Shown here: piece by piece, positions 1 through 10,136 of the stretch | Layout of the letters: each line of letters starts with the position of its first letter | How positions within the stretch are numbered: position 1 is the first letter of the stretch | Assembly (NCBI GenBank): GCA_002753185.1 | Contig: PDZX01000010.1 | Coordinates: 1-64,000 of the forward strand | Direction of reading: 5' to 3' | Source: Magnetococcales bacterium WMHbin3 | GTDB lineage: Bacteria; Pseudomonadota; Magnetococcia; Magnetococcales; Magnetaquicoccaceae | Length of the DNA stretch: 64,000 nt | Position numbers and translations under genes: made by a program | Notes under the pieces: generated by a model | What the model was told of the DNA's origin: nothing | Seen by the model: the letters and a program-made list of their open reading frames with translations, nothing else | The model's database searches: none

Positions 1-3000
1 ATGCGCATGCTGCCCCGGCTCCTGCCCCACGAACCCTATCGGCCCTTGCGCCGCTTTCTGGAACAGGACGCCGATTCGCGCAAACGCTGGCAACTGGCCG
101 AGCGGCTGAGCGATCTTTTCGACCAGTACCAGGTCTACCGCGCCGACTGGCTGGATGCCTGGGCCAGGGGCGATGATGCGCTGATCGACGCCCGCAGGGG
201 AGGGGAACCCCTGCCCGAGGAGCAGCGCTGGCAGGCCGCGCTCTGGCGCGCGCTCCTCGAGGACGTGGAGCGCACCACCATGGGCCATCACGCCGGACGC
301 GCCGAGGTCCACGCCGCCTTTCTGCGCCATGCCGCCAGGCAAGACGACGCACGCCGCCCCCCCGGCCTGCCGCGCCGGGTGACGGTGTTCGGCATCACCT
401 CCCTCCCCCGGCAGTCCCTGGAGGTGCTGATGGTGTTGAGCCGCTGGACCCGGGTCGTGATGTACATCCACAATCCCTGCCAGTACTACTGGGCCGACAT
501 CGTGCCGGAACGGGAGCTGCTGCGCGTCGGACGCGCGGGCGCCAGGGCGCGTCCCGGCTTCCCGGACACCATCGACGAGGAACTCCTGCACCTGCACGCC
601 CATCCGCTGCTGGCGACCTGGGGCAGACAGGGCCGGGACTTCATCGGCCTGCTGGACGAACTGGCCAGCGACGGCAGCGACCTGGTGGAACGGGAGGAGC
701 GTTTCGAGCTGGCCGGGGAGGGGGCCGATACGCTGTTGCGGCAGTTGCAGGACGACATCCACGAGCTGCGCCCCCTGCGCGAAACCCGTGAGACCTGGCC
801 GGCGGTGGACCCGGACCGCGACCGCTCGGTGCGCTTTCACGTCGCCCACGGTGCGCTGCGCGAGGTGGAGATCCTGCACGACCAGCTCCTGGCGGCCCTG
901 AACGCCGACGCCACCCTGATCCCTGGGGAGATCCTGGTCATGGTGCCGGACATCGAGGCTTACGCCGCCCACGTCCAGGCGGTGTTCGGGCTGCATCACC
1001 CCACGGACGGACGCCGCATCCCGTTCGTGATCGCCAATCGGGCGCGGCGCGGGGCCGATCCCCTGCTGCGCGCGGTGGAGCGGCTGCTGGCCCTGCCCGG
1101 CTCGCGGCTGACGGCCGGCGACCTGATCGACTGGCTGGAGCTGCCGGCCCTGCGCCGGAAATTCGCCATCGGCAGCGAGGATCTGCCGCTCCTGCACCGC
1201 TGGATTCGCGGTTCCGGAATCCGCTGGGGATTGCACGCAGAGCATCGCGCCGCCCTGGGCCTGCCGGGGGGGATCGACGGCGAGGAGGCGCGCAACACCT
1301 GGCGCTTCGGGTTGCGGCGCATGCTGCTGGGGTATGCGGTGGGCGACCGGGGCACTCCCTGGCGAGGGATCGATCCCTACGACGAGATCGACGCCAACGC
1401 CGCCCGTCCTCTGGGGTCACTGATCCGGCTGATCGACGCCCTGGAGGAGACCTGGCGTCTCTTCGCCACCCCCGCCCCGGTCGAGGCGTGGTGCCAGCGT
1501 CTGCGCGCCCTGCTTGCGACCTTCTTTCTGCCGGACGACGGGGAGGAGGGGTATACCCTGTTGCAACTGGAGGCCAGCCTGGAACCGTGGCGGGAGGCGT
1601 GCGAGGAGGCGGGCCTGAACGAACCGCTGCCCCTCTCCGTGGTGGGCGACGCCTGGCTGGCGAGCATCGACGAGGGGGGGCTGTCCCAGGGATTTTTCGG
1701 CGGCGCGGTGACGTTTGCCACCTTGATGCCCATGCGCGCCATTCCGTTCCGGCATGTCTGCCTGCTGGGGATGAACGATGGCGCCTTTCCCCGTCCCACC
1801 ACCCCCATGGATTTCGACCTCATGGCCCGCCAGCGCCGTCCGGGGGACCGCTCGCGCCGGGAGGACGACCGCTATCTCTTTCTGGAGGCGGTGCTGTCGG
1901 CCCGCGAGGTCCTGTATGTCTCCTGGGTGGGCAGGAGCATCCACGACAACTCCGCAGCCCCCCCCTCGGTGCTGGTGGGGCGGTTGCGGGAGCACCTGGC
2001 GGCGGGGTGGCGGCTGGCCGGGGGCGGCGAACTCCTGGGGGCACTCACCGTCGAGCATCGCCTGCAACCCTTCAGCCGCGATTATTTTGCCAGTCATCCA
2101 GATGCGCCGTTCTTCACCTACGCCTGGGAGTGGCGGCCAGGCGGGCAGGCGAGCGTGATGACCTGCAACCGGCCCCTGCCGCCGGTGACGCGGGAGGAAC
2201 CGTTGACCCTGCTCGATCTGGCCCGGTTTCTCAAGGACCCGGCGCGCGCCTTTCATCAGGAGCGGCTGGGGGTGTTCTTCGAAAGTGGCGATACCCTGGC
2301 TGCGGACCAGGAACCCTTCGCCCCGGACGCCCTGGCGCGCTGGCAGCTCCGGGACGAGCTGATCCGTCATCAGGGCCGGGCGCTGGAACGGGGCGAGGCG
2401 GTCGAGGAGGCGCGGGCCGCCGCCCTGGAACGGATCCGGCTGCGCGGCGATCTGGCCGGGGGGGGGTGCGGGCGGGTCTTCGCCGACCATCTGGCCGCTC
2501 CCTTGGAGGAACTGGCCGCGCGTCAGGCCGAGGGGTTTTTGCAATGGCCGATCCCAGGCGCCGGGGAGGTGGAGGTCCTGCTGCAGGTGGAGGTGGCGCC
2601 CGGTGCCTGGATCGCCCTGGAGGACCGGGTGGCCCATCCGCGCACCGCCGCGTCGGGCGAGGCGGGCCGGGTGATCGCCCTGGCCGGGACGCTGGTGGAC
2701 AAAACCGGCTGCCATTACCATCGCGCCATCGTCCCCTGGGTGGAGCACCTGGCGCTGAATGGCACGGGTCTAGAAGTCACCACCCTGCTGCTGGGGGCAA
2801 AGGGCGGCATCGTGCTGCGCCCCATGCATCGGGATCTGGCCGAAAACCACTTGATTGTCATCTTGCGGGCCTGGTGGTCGGGCATGCAACGGCCCCTGCC
2901 CCTGGCCCTGGAGACCGGCCTGGCCTGGTTGACGGCAGGGGAGCAAAAGGCGCGTCCGACTTACGAGGGCACAGGCGAGGAGCCGGCCCAGGGCGGGGAG

Positions 3001-3129
3001 CGGAGGCGCGCCCCCTATCTGCCCCTGGTCTATCCGGATTTCGCGGCCCTGACCGCAAGCGGGGAGTTCGCCACCCTGGCCGAATCCCTGCTGCGACCGC
3101 TGCTGGAGGCCGGGGAGCCGCTGCCATGA
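1..3129 (+). CDS. recC: RecBCD subunit RecC, 5' end outside window
   Basis: RecC is the subunit of the RecBCD helicase-nuclease that recognises Chi and splits the duplex during double-strand break repair. The visible 1042 residues begin in the middle of the usual N-terminal helicase-like domain. The stretch DLFDQYQVYRADWLDAW near residue 39 normally lies over a hundred residues into RecC, so roughly the first 90-100 residues are missing because of the window edge. NPCQYYWADI (about 158-167) and PMDFDLMARQRRPGDRSRRE (about 602-621) are family hallmarks. The stop overlaps the recB start as ATGA, so recC and recB are translationally coupled. Family assignment is secure; the true start is not visible. 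Confidence 0.95.
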   Translation: MRMLPRLLPHEPYRPLRRFLEQDADSRKRWQLAERLSDLFDQYQVYRADWLDAWARGDDALIDARRGGEPLPEEQRWQAALWRALLEDVERTTMGHHAGRAEVHAAFLRHAARQDDARRPPGLPRRVTVFGITSLPRQSLEVLMVLSRWTRVVMYIHNPCQYYWADIVPERELLRVGRAGARARPGFPDTIDEELLHLHAHPLLATWGRQGRDFIGLLDELASDGSDLVEREERFELAGEGADTLLRQLQDDIHELRPLRETRETWPAVDPDRDRSVRFHVAHGALREVEILHDQLLAALNADATLIPGEILVMVPDIEAYAAHVQAVFGLHHPTDGRRIPFVIANRARRGADPLLRAVERLLALPGSRLTAGDLIDWLELPALRRKFAIGSEDLPLLHRWIRGSGIRWGLHAEHRAALGLPGGIDGEEARNTWRFGLRRMLLGYAVGDRGTPWRGIDPYDEIDANAARPLGSLIRLIDALEETWRLFATPAPVEAWCQRLRALLATFFLPDDGEEGYTLLQLEASLEPWREACEEAGLNEPLPLSVVGDAWLASIDEGGLSQGFFGGAVTFATLMPMRAIPFRHVCLLGMNDGAFPRPTTPMDFDLMARQRRPGDRSRREDDRYLFLEAVLSAREVLYVSWVGRSIHDNSAAPPSVLVGRLREHLAAGWRLAGGGELLGALTVEHRLQPFSRDYFASHPDAPFFTYAWEWRPGGQASVMTCNRPLPPVTREEPLTLLDLARFLKDPARAFHQERLGVFFESGDTLAADQEPFAPDALARWQLRDELIRHQGRALERGEAVEEARAAALERIRLRGDLAGGGCGRVFADHLAAPLEELAARQAEGFLQWPIPGAGEVEVLLQVEVAPGAWIALEDRVAHPRTAASGEAGRVIALAGTLVDKTGCHYHRAIVPWVEHLALNGTGLEVTTLLLGAKGGIVLRPMHRDLAENHLIVILRAWWSGMQRPLPLALETGLAWLTAGEQKARPTYEGTGEEPAQGGERRRAPYLPLVYPDFAALTASGEFATLAESLLRPLLEAGEPLP

Positions 3130-6100
3130 ACACCCCGGAAGTCAATTCCCTGGATTTTCCCCTGCATGGCCGGCAATTGATCGAGGCCAGTGCGGGCACG
3201 GGCAAGACCTATACCATCGCCATGCTCTACGTGCGGCTGGTCCTGGGCCACGGCGAAACACAGCCGCCCCGCGATCCGCCGGAGATCCTGGTGGTCACCT
3301 TCACCAAGGCCGCCACCCGTGAGCTGCGCGACCGCATTCGGCTGCGCCTGGCCGAGGCGGCTGCCTGCTTTCGGGAGGAAATCCTTCCTGATCCCTTGCT
3401 GATGGCCCTGCGCGACGCGTATCCCAACGATGCCTGGCCCGGCTGCGCCCGCCGGCTGCAACTGGCCGCCGAGTGGATGGACGAGGCGGCGGTGGACACC
3501 ATCCACGGCTGGTGCAACCGCATGCTGCGGGAACACGCCTTCGACAGCGGCAGCCTTTTTTCCCAGCAACTGGTCCCCACGCAGGAGGCCTTGCTGGAAG
3601 AGACGGCGCGGGATTACTGGCGGGTGTTCCTGGCCCCCCTGGATGCCGGATCGGCCCAAAACGCCTTGACGTGCTGGCCGGACGTGGCGACCCTGCTGGC
3701 CGGGGTGCGTCCCCTGCTCTCTCATGCGGAACTGGTCGAAGCCACCCTGGAGCCAGCGGAGGCCTTTGCGCCGGATCCGCACGCCCCGCCCATGGCACAG
3801 GTGAAAAAACAGTGGCAAAAATGGCTGCTGGAGTTGCGGGCCTGGTTCGAGGAGCAGGCGGCGACCGGAGCGCTCAACGGCACTCTGTTTCGCAACGACA
3901 ACTGGAAAAAATGGCTGGACGCCCTGGCCACCTGGGCAGGCAATTCCCGTCGCGCGCTCCCGGAACTGGACGATACCGCCTGGAACCGCCTGACCCCGGA
4001 GGGGATGGCTGTGGCCTTGAAGAAAAATCGTGGCCAGCCCTTGATCCACCCCGCGCTGGCGGCCTTGGCGGCCATGGCCGCGCAACGCGACGCAATGGCC
4101 AAGCGTCACCCCCTGGTGATCGGGCATGCCGTGCGCTGGATCGCGCAACGCTTCGCCAACGAAAAGGAACGCCTGGCCCTGATGGAGTTCGACGACGTGC
4201 TGGGACGCCTGGCCACGGTCCTGGGCGGTCCCAACGGCGAACGTCTGGCCACGGTCATCCGCACCCAGTTTCCCGTGGCCCTGATCGACGAGTTCCAGGA
4301 TACCGATCCGGTGCAGTACCGGATCTTTTCTCTGGTCTATCTGGAGGGGGCGCAAGGGGCATTGATCCTGATCGGGGATCCCAAGCAGGCGATCTACTCG
4401 TTTCGCGGGGCGGATATTCAGGTCTATTTGATGGCCCGGCGGGCCTGCGCGGGCCGGATTCATACCCTGGGGACCAATTACCGCGCCACCCACGCCATGG
4501 TCGAGGCGGTCAACACCCTGTTCGGCCTCACCGATGACCCGTTTCTGCATCGCGCAGGCGAGGAAAACCCGATCCCGTTCCTGCCCGCCACGGCGCGCGG
4601 CCGCCAGGAGCGCCTGCTGGTGGCAGGAGAAGAGCACAACGCCCTGACCCTCTGGCGCCTCCCCCCCGCGCCGGAACGACCCGACGGCAAGCCAGGGTCA
4701 TGGACCAGCGACGCGGCCTCGCGGGAGATGGCCGGACGGTGCGCCTGCGAAATCGCGCGCCTGCTGGAACTCGGACAGAGCGGCCAGGCGGCGTTCGTGA
4801 GCGATGACGGGGAGTCGCGGCCCCTGCGCCCGGCGGACCTGGCGGTGCTGGTGCATGGCCGGCGGCACTATCTGGCCATGGCGGAGGCGCTCATGGCCCA
4901 TGGGGTGCGGTCGGTCTATCTCTCCGACAAGGAGTCGGTGTTTCGCGCCCCGGAGGCCGCCGAGCTGCGTCACTGGCTGGCGGCCTGCGCCCTGCCGGAG
5001 GATCCCCGCCTGCTGCGAACCGCTCTGGCCACCGGGATCCTGGGCGCCAGTTGGGAGGAGATCGATGCCCTGAACCGGGACGAACAGGCCCTGGAGGCGG
5101 CCATGCGGCGGTTTCACGGCTATCGCGAGGCGTGGCGGGGTCGCGGGGTGTTGCCCATGCTGCGCGGTCTGCTGCGGGATTTCCGGGTGGCCGAGCGGCT
5201 GCTGAACGACACGGTCGCCAACGGAGAACGGATCCTGACCAACCTCCTGCACCTGGCCGAGTTGCTGCAAGCCAGCCATGCCGCGCGGGAAGGGGAGCAG
5301 GCCCTGATCCGCCATCTGGACGAACAGCGCCTGACCGATGCCACGGACGCGGAAGGGGAGGAGGCGCGCCTCATCCGGCTGGAAAGCGATGCCGATCTGG
5401 TGCGCATCGTCACGGTACACAAGTCCAAGGGGCTGGAATATCCGCTGGTCTTTTTTCCGATGGCCATCCGCGCGCGGCGCAATCCCACCTATCCCCTGAT
5501 CTGGCGGGACGAGCGGGAGGAGCGGCATGTGGCCTTCGACGCAGGTGACGGGGTCGCCGACCGGGTGGCCGAAGAGTGGCTGCGGGAAGAGACGCGCAAA
5601 CTCTACGTCGCCCTGACCCGCGCCCGCTTCGCCACCTGGGTGGGGCTGGCCCCGCCCGTTGCCATGGAGCACAGCGCCCTGGGCCGTCTTTTGGGGAGTG
5701 GCGGCCCGGCGGCATTGGAGATCGCCGAGGCCCCGGAGGAGGGTGACACGGTCTATCGGCCGCCGGAGCGGATGCAACCGGTCGGCCAGGCGCGCCGCTC
5801 GATGCGGGCAACGCGGGAGCCGTGGTCCATCGGCAGCTACTCCTCGCTGAACGCCCGATCCGGGACCAAGGAGGCGCCGGAGACCCCGGTGGAGGGGGTG
5901 TTTCATGAAATCGACGCGGTCGTCGAGGCGGAACCGTCCGGGCAAGGCCAGGGGCCGCACGCCTTTCCGCGCGGGGCCAGGGCCGGGACCTTTCTGCACG
6001 AGTTGCTGGGCTGGATGGCGTTGCGGGGGTTTCGCAACGTGGCCGGGGATCGCGCCGGGTTGCGGGAGATGGTGGAACGGCGCTGCCGGATGCGCGGCTG

Positions 6101-6692
6101 GGAGGCGTGGCAGGAGACCCTGACCGAATGGCTGGAACGGATCGTGACCACGCCCTGGGAGGTCTCCGGGGCCGGGCCGCTCTTCTTGCCCGCGCTGACC
6201 GCCTGGCAAACGGAGATGGAGTTCTGGCTCCCGGCGCGGCGGGTGCGCGCCGACCACCTGGATCGTGCGATTCGAGCCTGTTTCCTGCCCGGCCAGCCGC
6301 GTCCGCCGCTCGGTGGAAAAATGCTCAACGGCATGCTCAAGGGGTTCATGGATCTGGTCCTGGAGCACGAGGGACGCCATTACGTGGTGGACTACAAGAG
6401 CAACCGCCTGGGGGCCAACGATGCCGCCTATGGCCCGGCGGCGCTGGAGGCCGCCATGCTGCATGAACGCTATGATCTGCAATGCGTTCTTTACCAGTTC
6501 GCGCTGCATCGCCACCTGCGGGAGCGGCTGCCCGACTATCGGTACGCCACCCACATGGGCGGGGCGCTCTATCTGTTCATGCGGGGTTTCGACGCCCCCG
6601 GCCAGGGCCTGTTCATCGCAAGGCCGGACGAGGCGCTGTTCGAGGCGCTGGATGGCATGTTCCGGGACGGCTCCGGCGGGGGAGGGGGGTGA
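3126..6692 (+). CDS. recB: RecBCD helicase-nuclease subunit RecB
   Basis: RecB is the 3'-5' UvrD-type helicase and the nuclease of RecBCD. The 1188-residue product is close to the usual size. Walker A is EASAGTGKTYT near residue 20, the Walker B region is LIDEFQDTDPVQYR near 388, and a late helicase motif is VTVHKSKGLEYPLVFFP near 765. The C-terminal nuclease domain keeps the catalytic pattern in GFMDLVLEHEGRHYVVDYKS (about 1075-1094), where the Asp and the D-Y-K triad bind metal. The start is the ATG that overlaps the recC stop; the frame stays open far upstream inside recC, but that is a shadow. The stop overlaps the recD start by one base (TGATG). Confidence 0.96.
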   Translation: MNTPEVNSLDFPLHGRQLIEASAGTGKTYTIAMLYVRLVLGHGETQPPRDPPEILVVTFTKAATRELRDRIRLRLAEAAACFREEILPDPLLMALRDAYPNDAWPGCARRLQLAAEWMDEAAVDTIHGWCNRMLREHAFDSGSLFSQQLVPTQEALLEETARDYWRVFLAPLDAGSAQNALTCWPDVATLLAGVRPLLSHAELVEATLEPAEAFAPDPHAPPMAQVKKQWQKWLLELRAWFEEQAATGALNGTLFRNDNWKKWLDALATWAGNSRRALPELDDTAWNRLTPEGMAVALKKNRGQPLIHPALAALAAMAAQRDAMAKRHPLVIGHAVRWIAQRFANEKERLALMEFDDVLGRLATVLGGPNGERLATVIRTQFPVALIDEFQDTDPVQYRIFSLVYLEGAQGALILIGDPKQAIYSFRGADIQVYLMARRACAGRIHTLGTNYRATHAMVEAVNTLFGLTDDPFLHRAGEENPIPFLPATARGRQERLLVAGEEHNALTLWRLPPAPERPDGKPGSWTSDAASREMAGRCACEIARLLELGQSGQAAFVSDDGESRPLRPADLAVLVHGRRHYLAMAEALMAHGVRSVYLSDKESVFRAPEAAELRHWLAACALPEDPRLLRTALATGILGASWEEIDALNRDEQALEAAMRRFHGYREAWRGRGVLPMLRGLLRDFRVAERLLNDTVANGERILTNLLHLAELLQASHAAREGEQALIRHLDEQRLTDATDAEGEEARLIRLESDADLVRIVTVHKSKGLEYPLVFFPMAIRARRNPTYPLIWRDEREERHVAFDAGDGVADRVAEEWLREETRKLYVALTRARFATWVGLAPPVAMEHSALGRLLGSGGPAALEIAEAPEEGDTVYRPPERMQPVGQARRSMRATREPWSIGSYSSLNARSGTKEAPETPVEGVFHEIDAVVEAEPSGQGQGPHAFPRGARAGTFLHELLGWMALRGFRNVAGDRAGLREMVERRCRMRGWEAWQETLTEWLERIVTTPWEVSGAGPLFLPALTAWQTEMEFWLPARRVRADHLDRAIRACFLPGQPRPPLGGKMLNGMLKGFMDLVLEHEGRHYVVDYKSNRLGANDAAYGPAALEAAMLHERYDLQCVLYQFALHRHLRERLPDYRYATHMGGALYLFMRGFDAPGQGLFIARPDEALFEALDGMFRDGSGGGGG

Positions 6693-8659
6693 TGGCCGTG
6701 GACGTGGATCTGCCGAGCCGGTGGCTGGAACGGGGCTGGTTGCGTCCGGTGGACGTGGCGCTGGCGGCCCTGCTGCGGGAGGAGGTGCCGGAGGCCGATC
6801 CCCGGCTGTTGCTCGCTGCGGCCCTGGTCAGCCATCTCGCCGGGCAAGGTGCGACCCATCTGGACCTGGCGCTGGTGACGCGGGATCCCGCGTGGAACCT
6901 GGGGATTCCGCCGCCAGGCGCCCTTGACCCGGACCCCGACGACCCGGATCTGCCGGCAACGCGCCTTGCCGGATTGGATGCCGCCTCCTGGCGGGAGATC
7001 CTGAAAGAAAATCCGCTGCTGGTGGCCGCAATCCCCGGCCAGGAGGCCTCCTGCGCGCCGCTGGTGCTGGCGGGAACGCGGCTTTATCTGCGCCGTTTCT
7101 GGCAGTGCGAGCAGGAGGTGCGCGCCAGCATAGCTGCGCGTCTTGCGCGGCCAACGGAATGGGATGCCTCTCCCGGCGAGATTCAGGAGGCATTGAAACA
7201 AATCTGGCCCGACGCCGGGCGGTCCGGGGTGGATTGGCAAAAGATGGCCTGCGCCCTGATGGCCCGGTCGCGCTTCGGCGTGATCACCGGCGGTCCCGGT
7301 ACCGGCAAGACCACCACGGTGGCGCGGCTGCTGGCCCTGTTGCAGAGCCTGGCCCTGGCGCGGGAGGGACGCCCCTTGCGCATCCGGCTGGCCGCGCCCA
7401 CCGGCAAGGCGGCGGCCCGTCTGGGGGAGTCCATCGCCACGGCCATCGGCAAACTGACCTGGCGGAATGAGGCATTGGGGGAGCGGGTGTCGGCGGCCAT
7501 CCCCCGCAAGGTGACGACCCTGCATCAGCTTTTGGGCCGCCGTCGCGAGAGCCGTCATTTCCGCCACGATGCCGATCATCTCTTGTGGATCGACGTGCTG
7601 GTGATCGACGAGGCCTCCATGGTGGGTCTGGAGTTGTTGGCCGCCGTGCTGGCCGCGTTGCCGGCAGATGCGCGGCTGATATTGCTGGGGGACAAGGACC
7701 AACTGGCGGCTGTCGATGCGGGATCGCCCCTGGGGGAGCTTTGCCGGCGGGCCTCCGGGGGGCATTACACCCCCGCCATCCGGGAGTGGCTGCGCGAGGC
7801 TTGCGGCCAGGAGTTGGACGAAACCTGGATCGATCCGCAGGGGAGTGCGCTGGATCAGGCGGTGGTGATGTTGCGGGATACCTATCGTTTCGCGGCGGGC
7901 AGTGGCATCGGGCGTCTGGCCATGGCGGTCAACGCCGGGGATCCGGCGGCCATCGCGGCGCTTTGGGGAGAGGGTTTTCCAGACTTGCACTGGGTGTCGT
8001 TGGCCGATGGCGAGGCCATGTTGCGGGATCTGACGGTGGCTGGTTATCGGGTCTATCTGGAGGCCATGGCGCGGGGGCGTCCCGCCGGGGAGGGGGATCA
8101 GGCGGCCCTGGATCGCTGGGGGGCTGCGGTGTTGCGCGTTCACGGCGGATTTCAGGTGTTGTGTGCCATGCGGCAGGGTCCCTGGGGCGTGGAGGGGCTG
8201 AACCGGCGCATTGCCCGCCATTTGCGCGCCGCCGGACTGATTCCCGCCGATGTGGGCTGGTACGCGGGCCGTCCGGTGATGATCACCCGCAACGATTATG
8301 ATCTTGGCCTGATGAACGGCGACATCGGCGTCACCCTGGAGGTCCCCGTTGCCGGGGGTTGGGTGACGCGTGTGGTATTTCCCGCTGCCACTGGGGTACG
8401 CTGGTTCGCCCCGGCCCGTCTTGCCGATGTGGAGACGGTGTATGCCCTGACCGTACACAAGTCGCAAGGCTCGGAGTTTTCCCAGGTGGTATTGGTGCTG
8501 CCGGATCGTTTCAATCCCGTCCTGACCCGCGAACTGATCTACACCGGCATCACCCGCGCCCGCGACGTTTTCACCCTGGCGAGCGCTGCGGACGCCCGCC
8601 TGCTGGAACAGGCCGTCACCCGGCGGGTGGTGGGCCGGAGGGTGGATGCGTGGTTGTGA
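6692..8659 (+). CDS. recD: RecBCD 5'-3' helicase subunit RecD
   Basis: RecD is the SF1B helicase that drives RecBCD along the 5'-ended strand. The product is 655 residues. Walker A is GGPGTGKTTTVARLL near residue 198, Walker B is LVIDEASMVGLELL near 302, and the UvrD-like C-terminal motif is ALTVHKSQGSEFSQVVLVLP near 584, followed by YTGITRAR. The ATG shares one base with the recB stop, which fixes the start. The order recC-recB-recD without ptrA is seen in several proteobacteria. The gene ends the high-GC segment: base composition changes sharply a few bases after its stop. Confidence 0.95.
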   Translation: MAVDVDLPSRWLERGWLRPVDVALAALLREEVPEADPRLLLAAALVSHLAGQGATHLDLALVTRDPAWNLGIPPPGALDPDPDDPDLPATRLAGLDAASWREILKENPLLVAAIPGQEASCAPLVLAGTRLYLRRFWQCEQEVRASIAARLARPTEWDASPGEIQEALKQIWPDAGRSGVDWQKMACALMARSRFGVITGGPGTGKTTTVARLLALLQSLALAREGRPLRIRLAAPTGKAAARLGESIATAIGKLTWRNEALGERVSAAIPRKVTTLHQLLGRRRESRHFRHDADHLLWIDVLVIDEASMVGLELLAAVLAALPADARLILLGDKDQLAAVDAGSPLGELCRRASGGHYTPAIREWLREACGQELDETWIDPQGSALDQAVVMLRDTYRFAAGSGIGRLAMAVNAGDPAAIAALWGEGFPDLHWVSLADGEAMLRDLTVAGYRVYLEAMARGRPAGEGDQAALDRWGAAVLRVHGGFQVLCAMRQGPWGVEGLNRRIARHLRAAGLIPADVGWYAGRPVMITRNDYDLGLMNGDIGVTLEVPVAGGWVTRVVFPAATGVRWFAPARLADVETVYALTVHKSQGSEFSQVVLVLPDRFNPVLTRELIYTGITRARDVFTLASAADARLLEQAVTRRVVGRRVDAWL

Positions 8660-8694
8660 TTGACAATTTGGTGAGGTTTGTGGTATGGTAATAT
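8660..8694 (+). promoter_or_regulatory. Putative sigma-70 promoter of the AT-rich ATPase operon
   Basis: TTGACA at 8660-8665 is followed after 18 bases by TATGGT at 8684-8689, with TAATAT just beyond. It starts at the first base after the recD stop and points at the ATPase gene. AAAGGA lies 9 bases before that gene's ATG. Promoter prediction by eye only. Confidence 0.5.
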
Positions 8695-8734
8695 ATGTCA
8701 TCGATAATATTTTTTTGCGTAAAGGATTCAAAAA

Positions 8735-10129
8735 ATGAAATTTAGCATCAAAAATATGGGACTGATAAAAAATTCTACGTTAGAATTGGGTGATTTGACT
8801 GTTTTTGTGGGGTACAATAATGCTGGAAAAACTTATATCGTATATTCTCTGTATGGTTTTCTAGAAACTTTTATAAAAAATTTTTCGATTGATAATATCC
8901 AAGAAATTGTTTCGGAATTGCATAATACCGGCCAAGTGAAAATAAATTTGGGTGAATTAGATTACAAGAAAATATTCGATTCCGTGGCGGAGAAATTCTC
9001 CAAGGAGCTTTTTGAAATTTTCAGCGCTAAAGAGGAAGAATTCAGAGGTGCGCAATTTTTGGTGGAGCTTGAGGATCCCTTTACTGTATTAAAGAATGCC
9101 CAAGATCGCTTGTCGGGACAATATGCTGACGGTGTGATTGGAAAATTTTATTCCGACAAATCGATTGCAACGCTAAAAATTGATTATGCGGAGCAATTTC
9201 CGTGTTTGATATTTGAGATCGTGTCTGGCAACAGGGTAAAATTGTCGAAAGATGCAATTATGCATTCCATTGGATCATTTATATTAAAACTATTTTTTGA
9301 TGTTCCTTTTCTTCTTGCATCAGAACGTTTAGGGATTCCTCTTTTTTATAGGGAGTTGGATTATCGAAAAATTGCTTTGTTCGATCAATTTCAAGCTTTA
9401 TCTAACAAATCTGGACATGTCAATCCGATTGAATTTTTCGATTTGTTTGACAAAGCTTATGCAAAATATACATTGCCCATAGCAGATAATATTGGTTTTA
9501 TCAGATCTGTACCTGATGTCGTAAAAAAATCAGGATCTGCGGAGGTTGCGGTGCTTAATGATTATATACTGTCCATGGTAGGCGGTGTGTATACCAATCA
9601 TCCAGTCGAGGGGTTGATGTTTACTTCCAAACCGCGCAGTAAACACAAATTCGCGTTGACGGCGAATTTGTGGTCCTCTTCGGTCAAGTCATTGGCTGGT
9701 CTGTATTTTTATATCAAGCATGTTGCCCGTCCTGGACATCTGTTGATCATTGATGAACCAGAAATTCATCTGACAGCCAAAAATCAGCTCATTTTAGCAA
9801 GGATGTTGGCAGCTTGTGTCAGTAATAAAATTAAAGTGATTATTACAACGCATAGCGATTTTCTTGTCAAGGAGTTCAATAATTTAATAATGTTGCATAA
9901 TTTATCCGACGAAAGGCGTCAGCAATTTTATGCCAGCAAGAGGGGTTCCCAATATTCGGATCGTGAACGGCTTGATCCGAATCGGGTCAAGATGTATTTT
10001 TGCGAGAAAGGTAATGTCTCCCCTTGCCCCATGGATGCCTATGGCTTCTCCGTGCCGTCCATGGATGAGACGATTCGATTTTTGAATTCCGTGTCAGATG
10101 ATTTGATGCTAAACATGGATAGGAGATAA
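8735..10129 (+). CDS. ABC-type AAA ATPase (AAA_15/OLD-like), probable defence ATPase
   Basis: This 464-residue protein belongs to the SMC/ABC-like ATPases found in OLD, PARIS, Septu and retron-linked defence systems. Walker A is GYNNAGKT at residues 26-33. An ABC-signature-like SSSVKSLAG lies about 20 residues before Walker B, LLIIDEPEIHL (near 335-345), and the switch motif ITTHSD is near 370. No TOPRIM domain is visible after the ATPase core, only about 90 residues, so it is not a classical OLD nuclease. Codons are strongly AT-rich, unlike recBCD before it and hemerythrin after it, which suggests transfer. The next gene starts 7 bases downstream, so the two are surely co-transcribed. The defence role is inferred from family and context. 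Confidence 0.8.
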   Translation: MKFSIKNMGLIKNSTLELGDLTVFVGYNNAGKTYIVYSLYGFLETFIKNFSIDNIQEIVSELHNTGQVKINLGELDYKKIFDSVAEKFSKELFEIFSAKEEEFRGAQFLVELEDPFTVLKNAQDRLSGQYADGVIGKFYSDKSIATLKIDYAEQFPCLIFEIVSGNRVKLSKDAIMHSIGSFILKLFFDVPFLLASERLGIPLFYRELDYRKIALFDQFQALSNKSGHVNPIEFFDLFDKAYAKYTLPIADNIGFIRSVPDVVKKSGSAEVAVLNDYILSMVGGVYTNHPVEGLMFTSKPRSKHKFALTANLWSSSVKSLAGLYFYIKHVARPGHLLIIDEPEIHLTAKNQLILARMLAACVSNKIKVIITTHSDFLVKEFNNLIMLHNLSDERRQQFYASKRGSQYSDRERLDPNRVKMYFCEKGNVSPCPMDAYGFSVPSMDETIRFLNSVSDDLMLNMDRR

Positions 10130-10136
10130 TAGTCAA

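Noticed and set aside
1488-3125. Upstream extension of the recB frame inside recC
   Set aside because: It is Gly/Ala/Arg-rich without motif; the ATG overlapping the recC stop is the family start.
8735-10129. OLD-family nuclease
   Set aside because: No TOPRIM motif after the ATPase domain.
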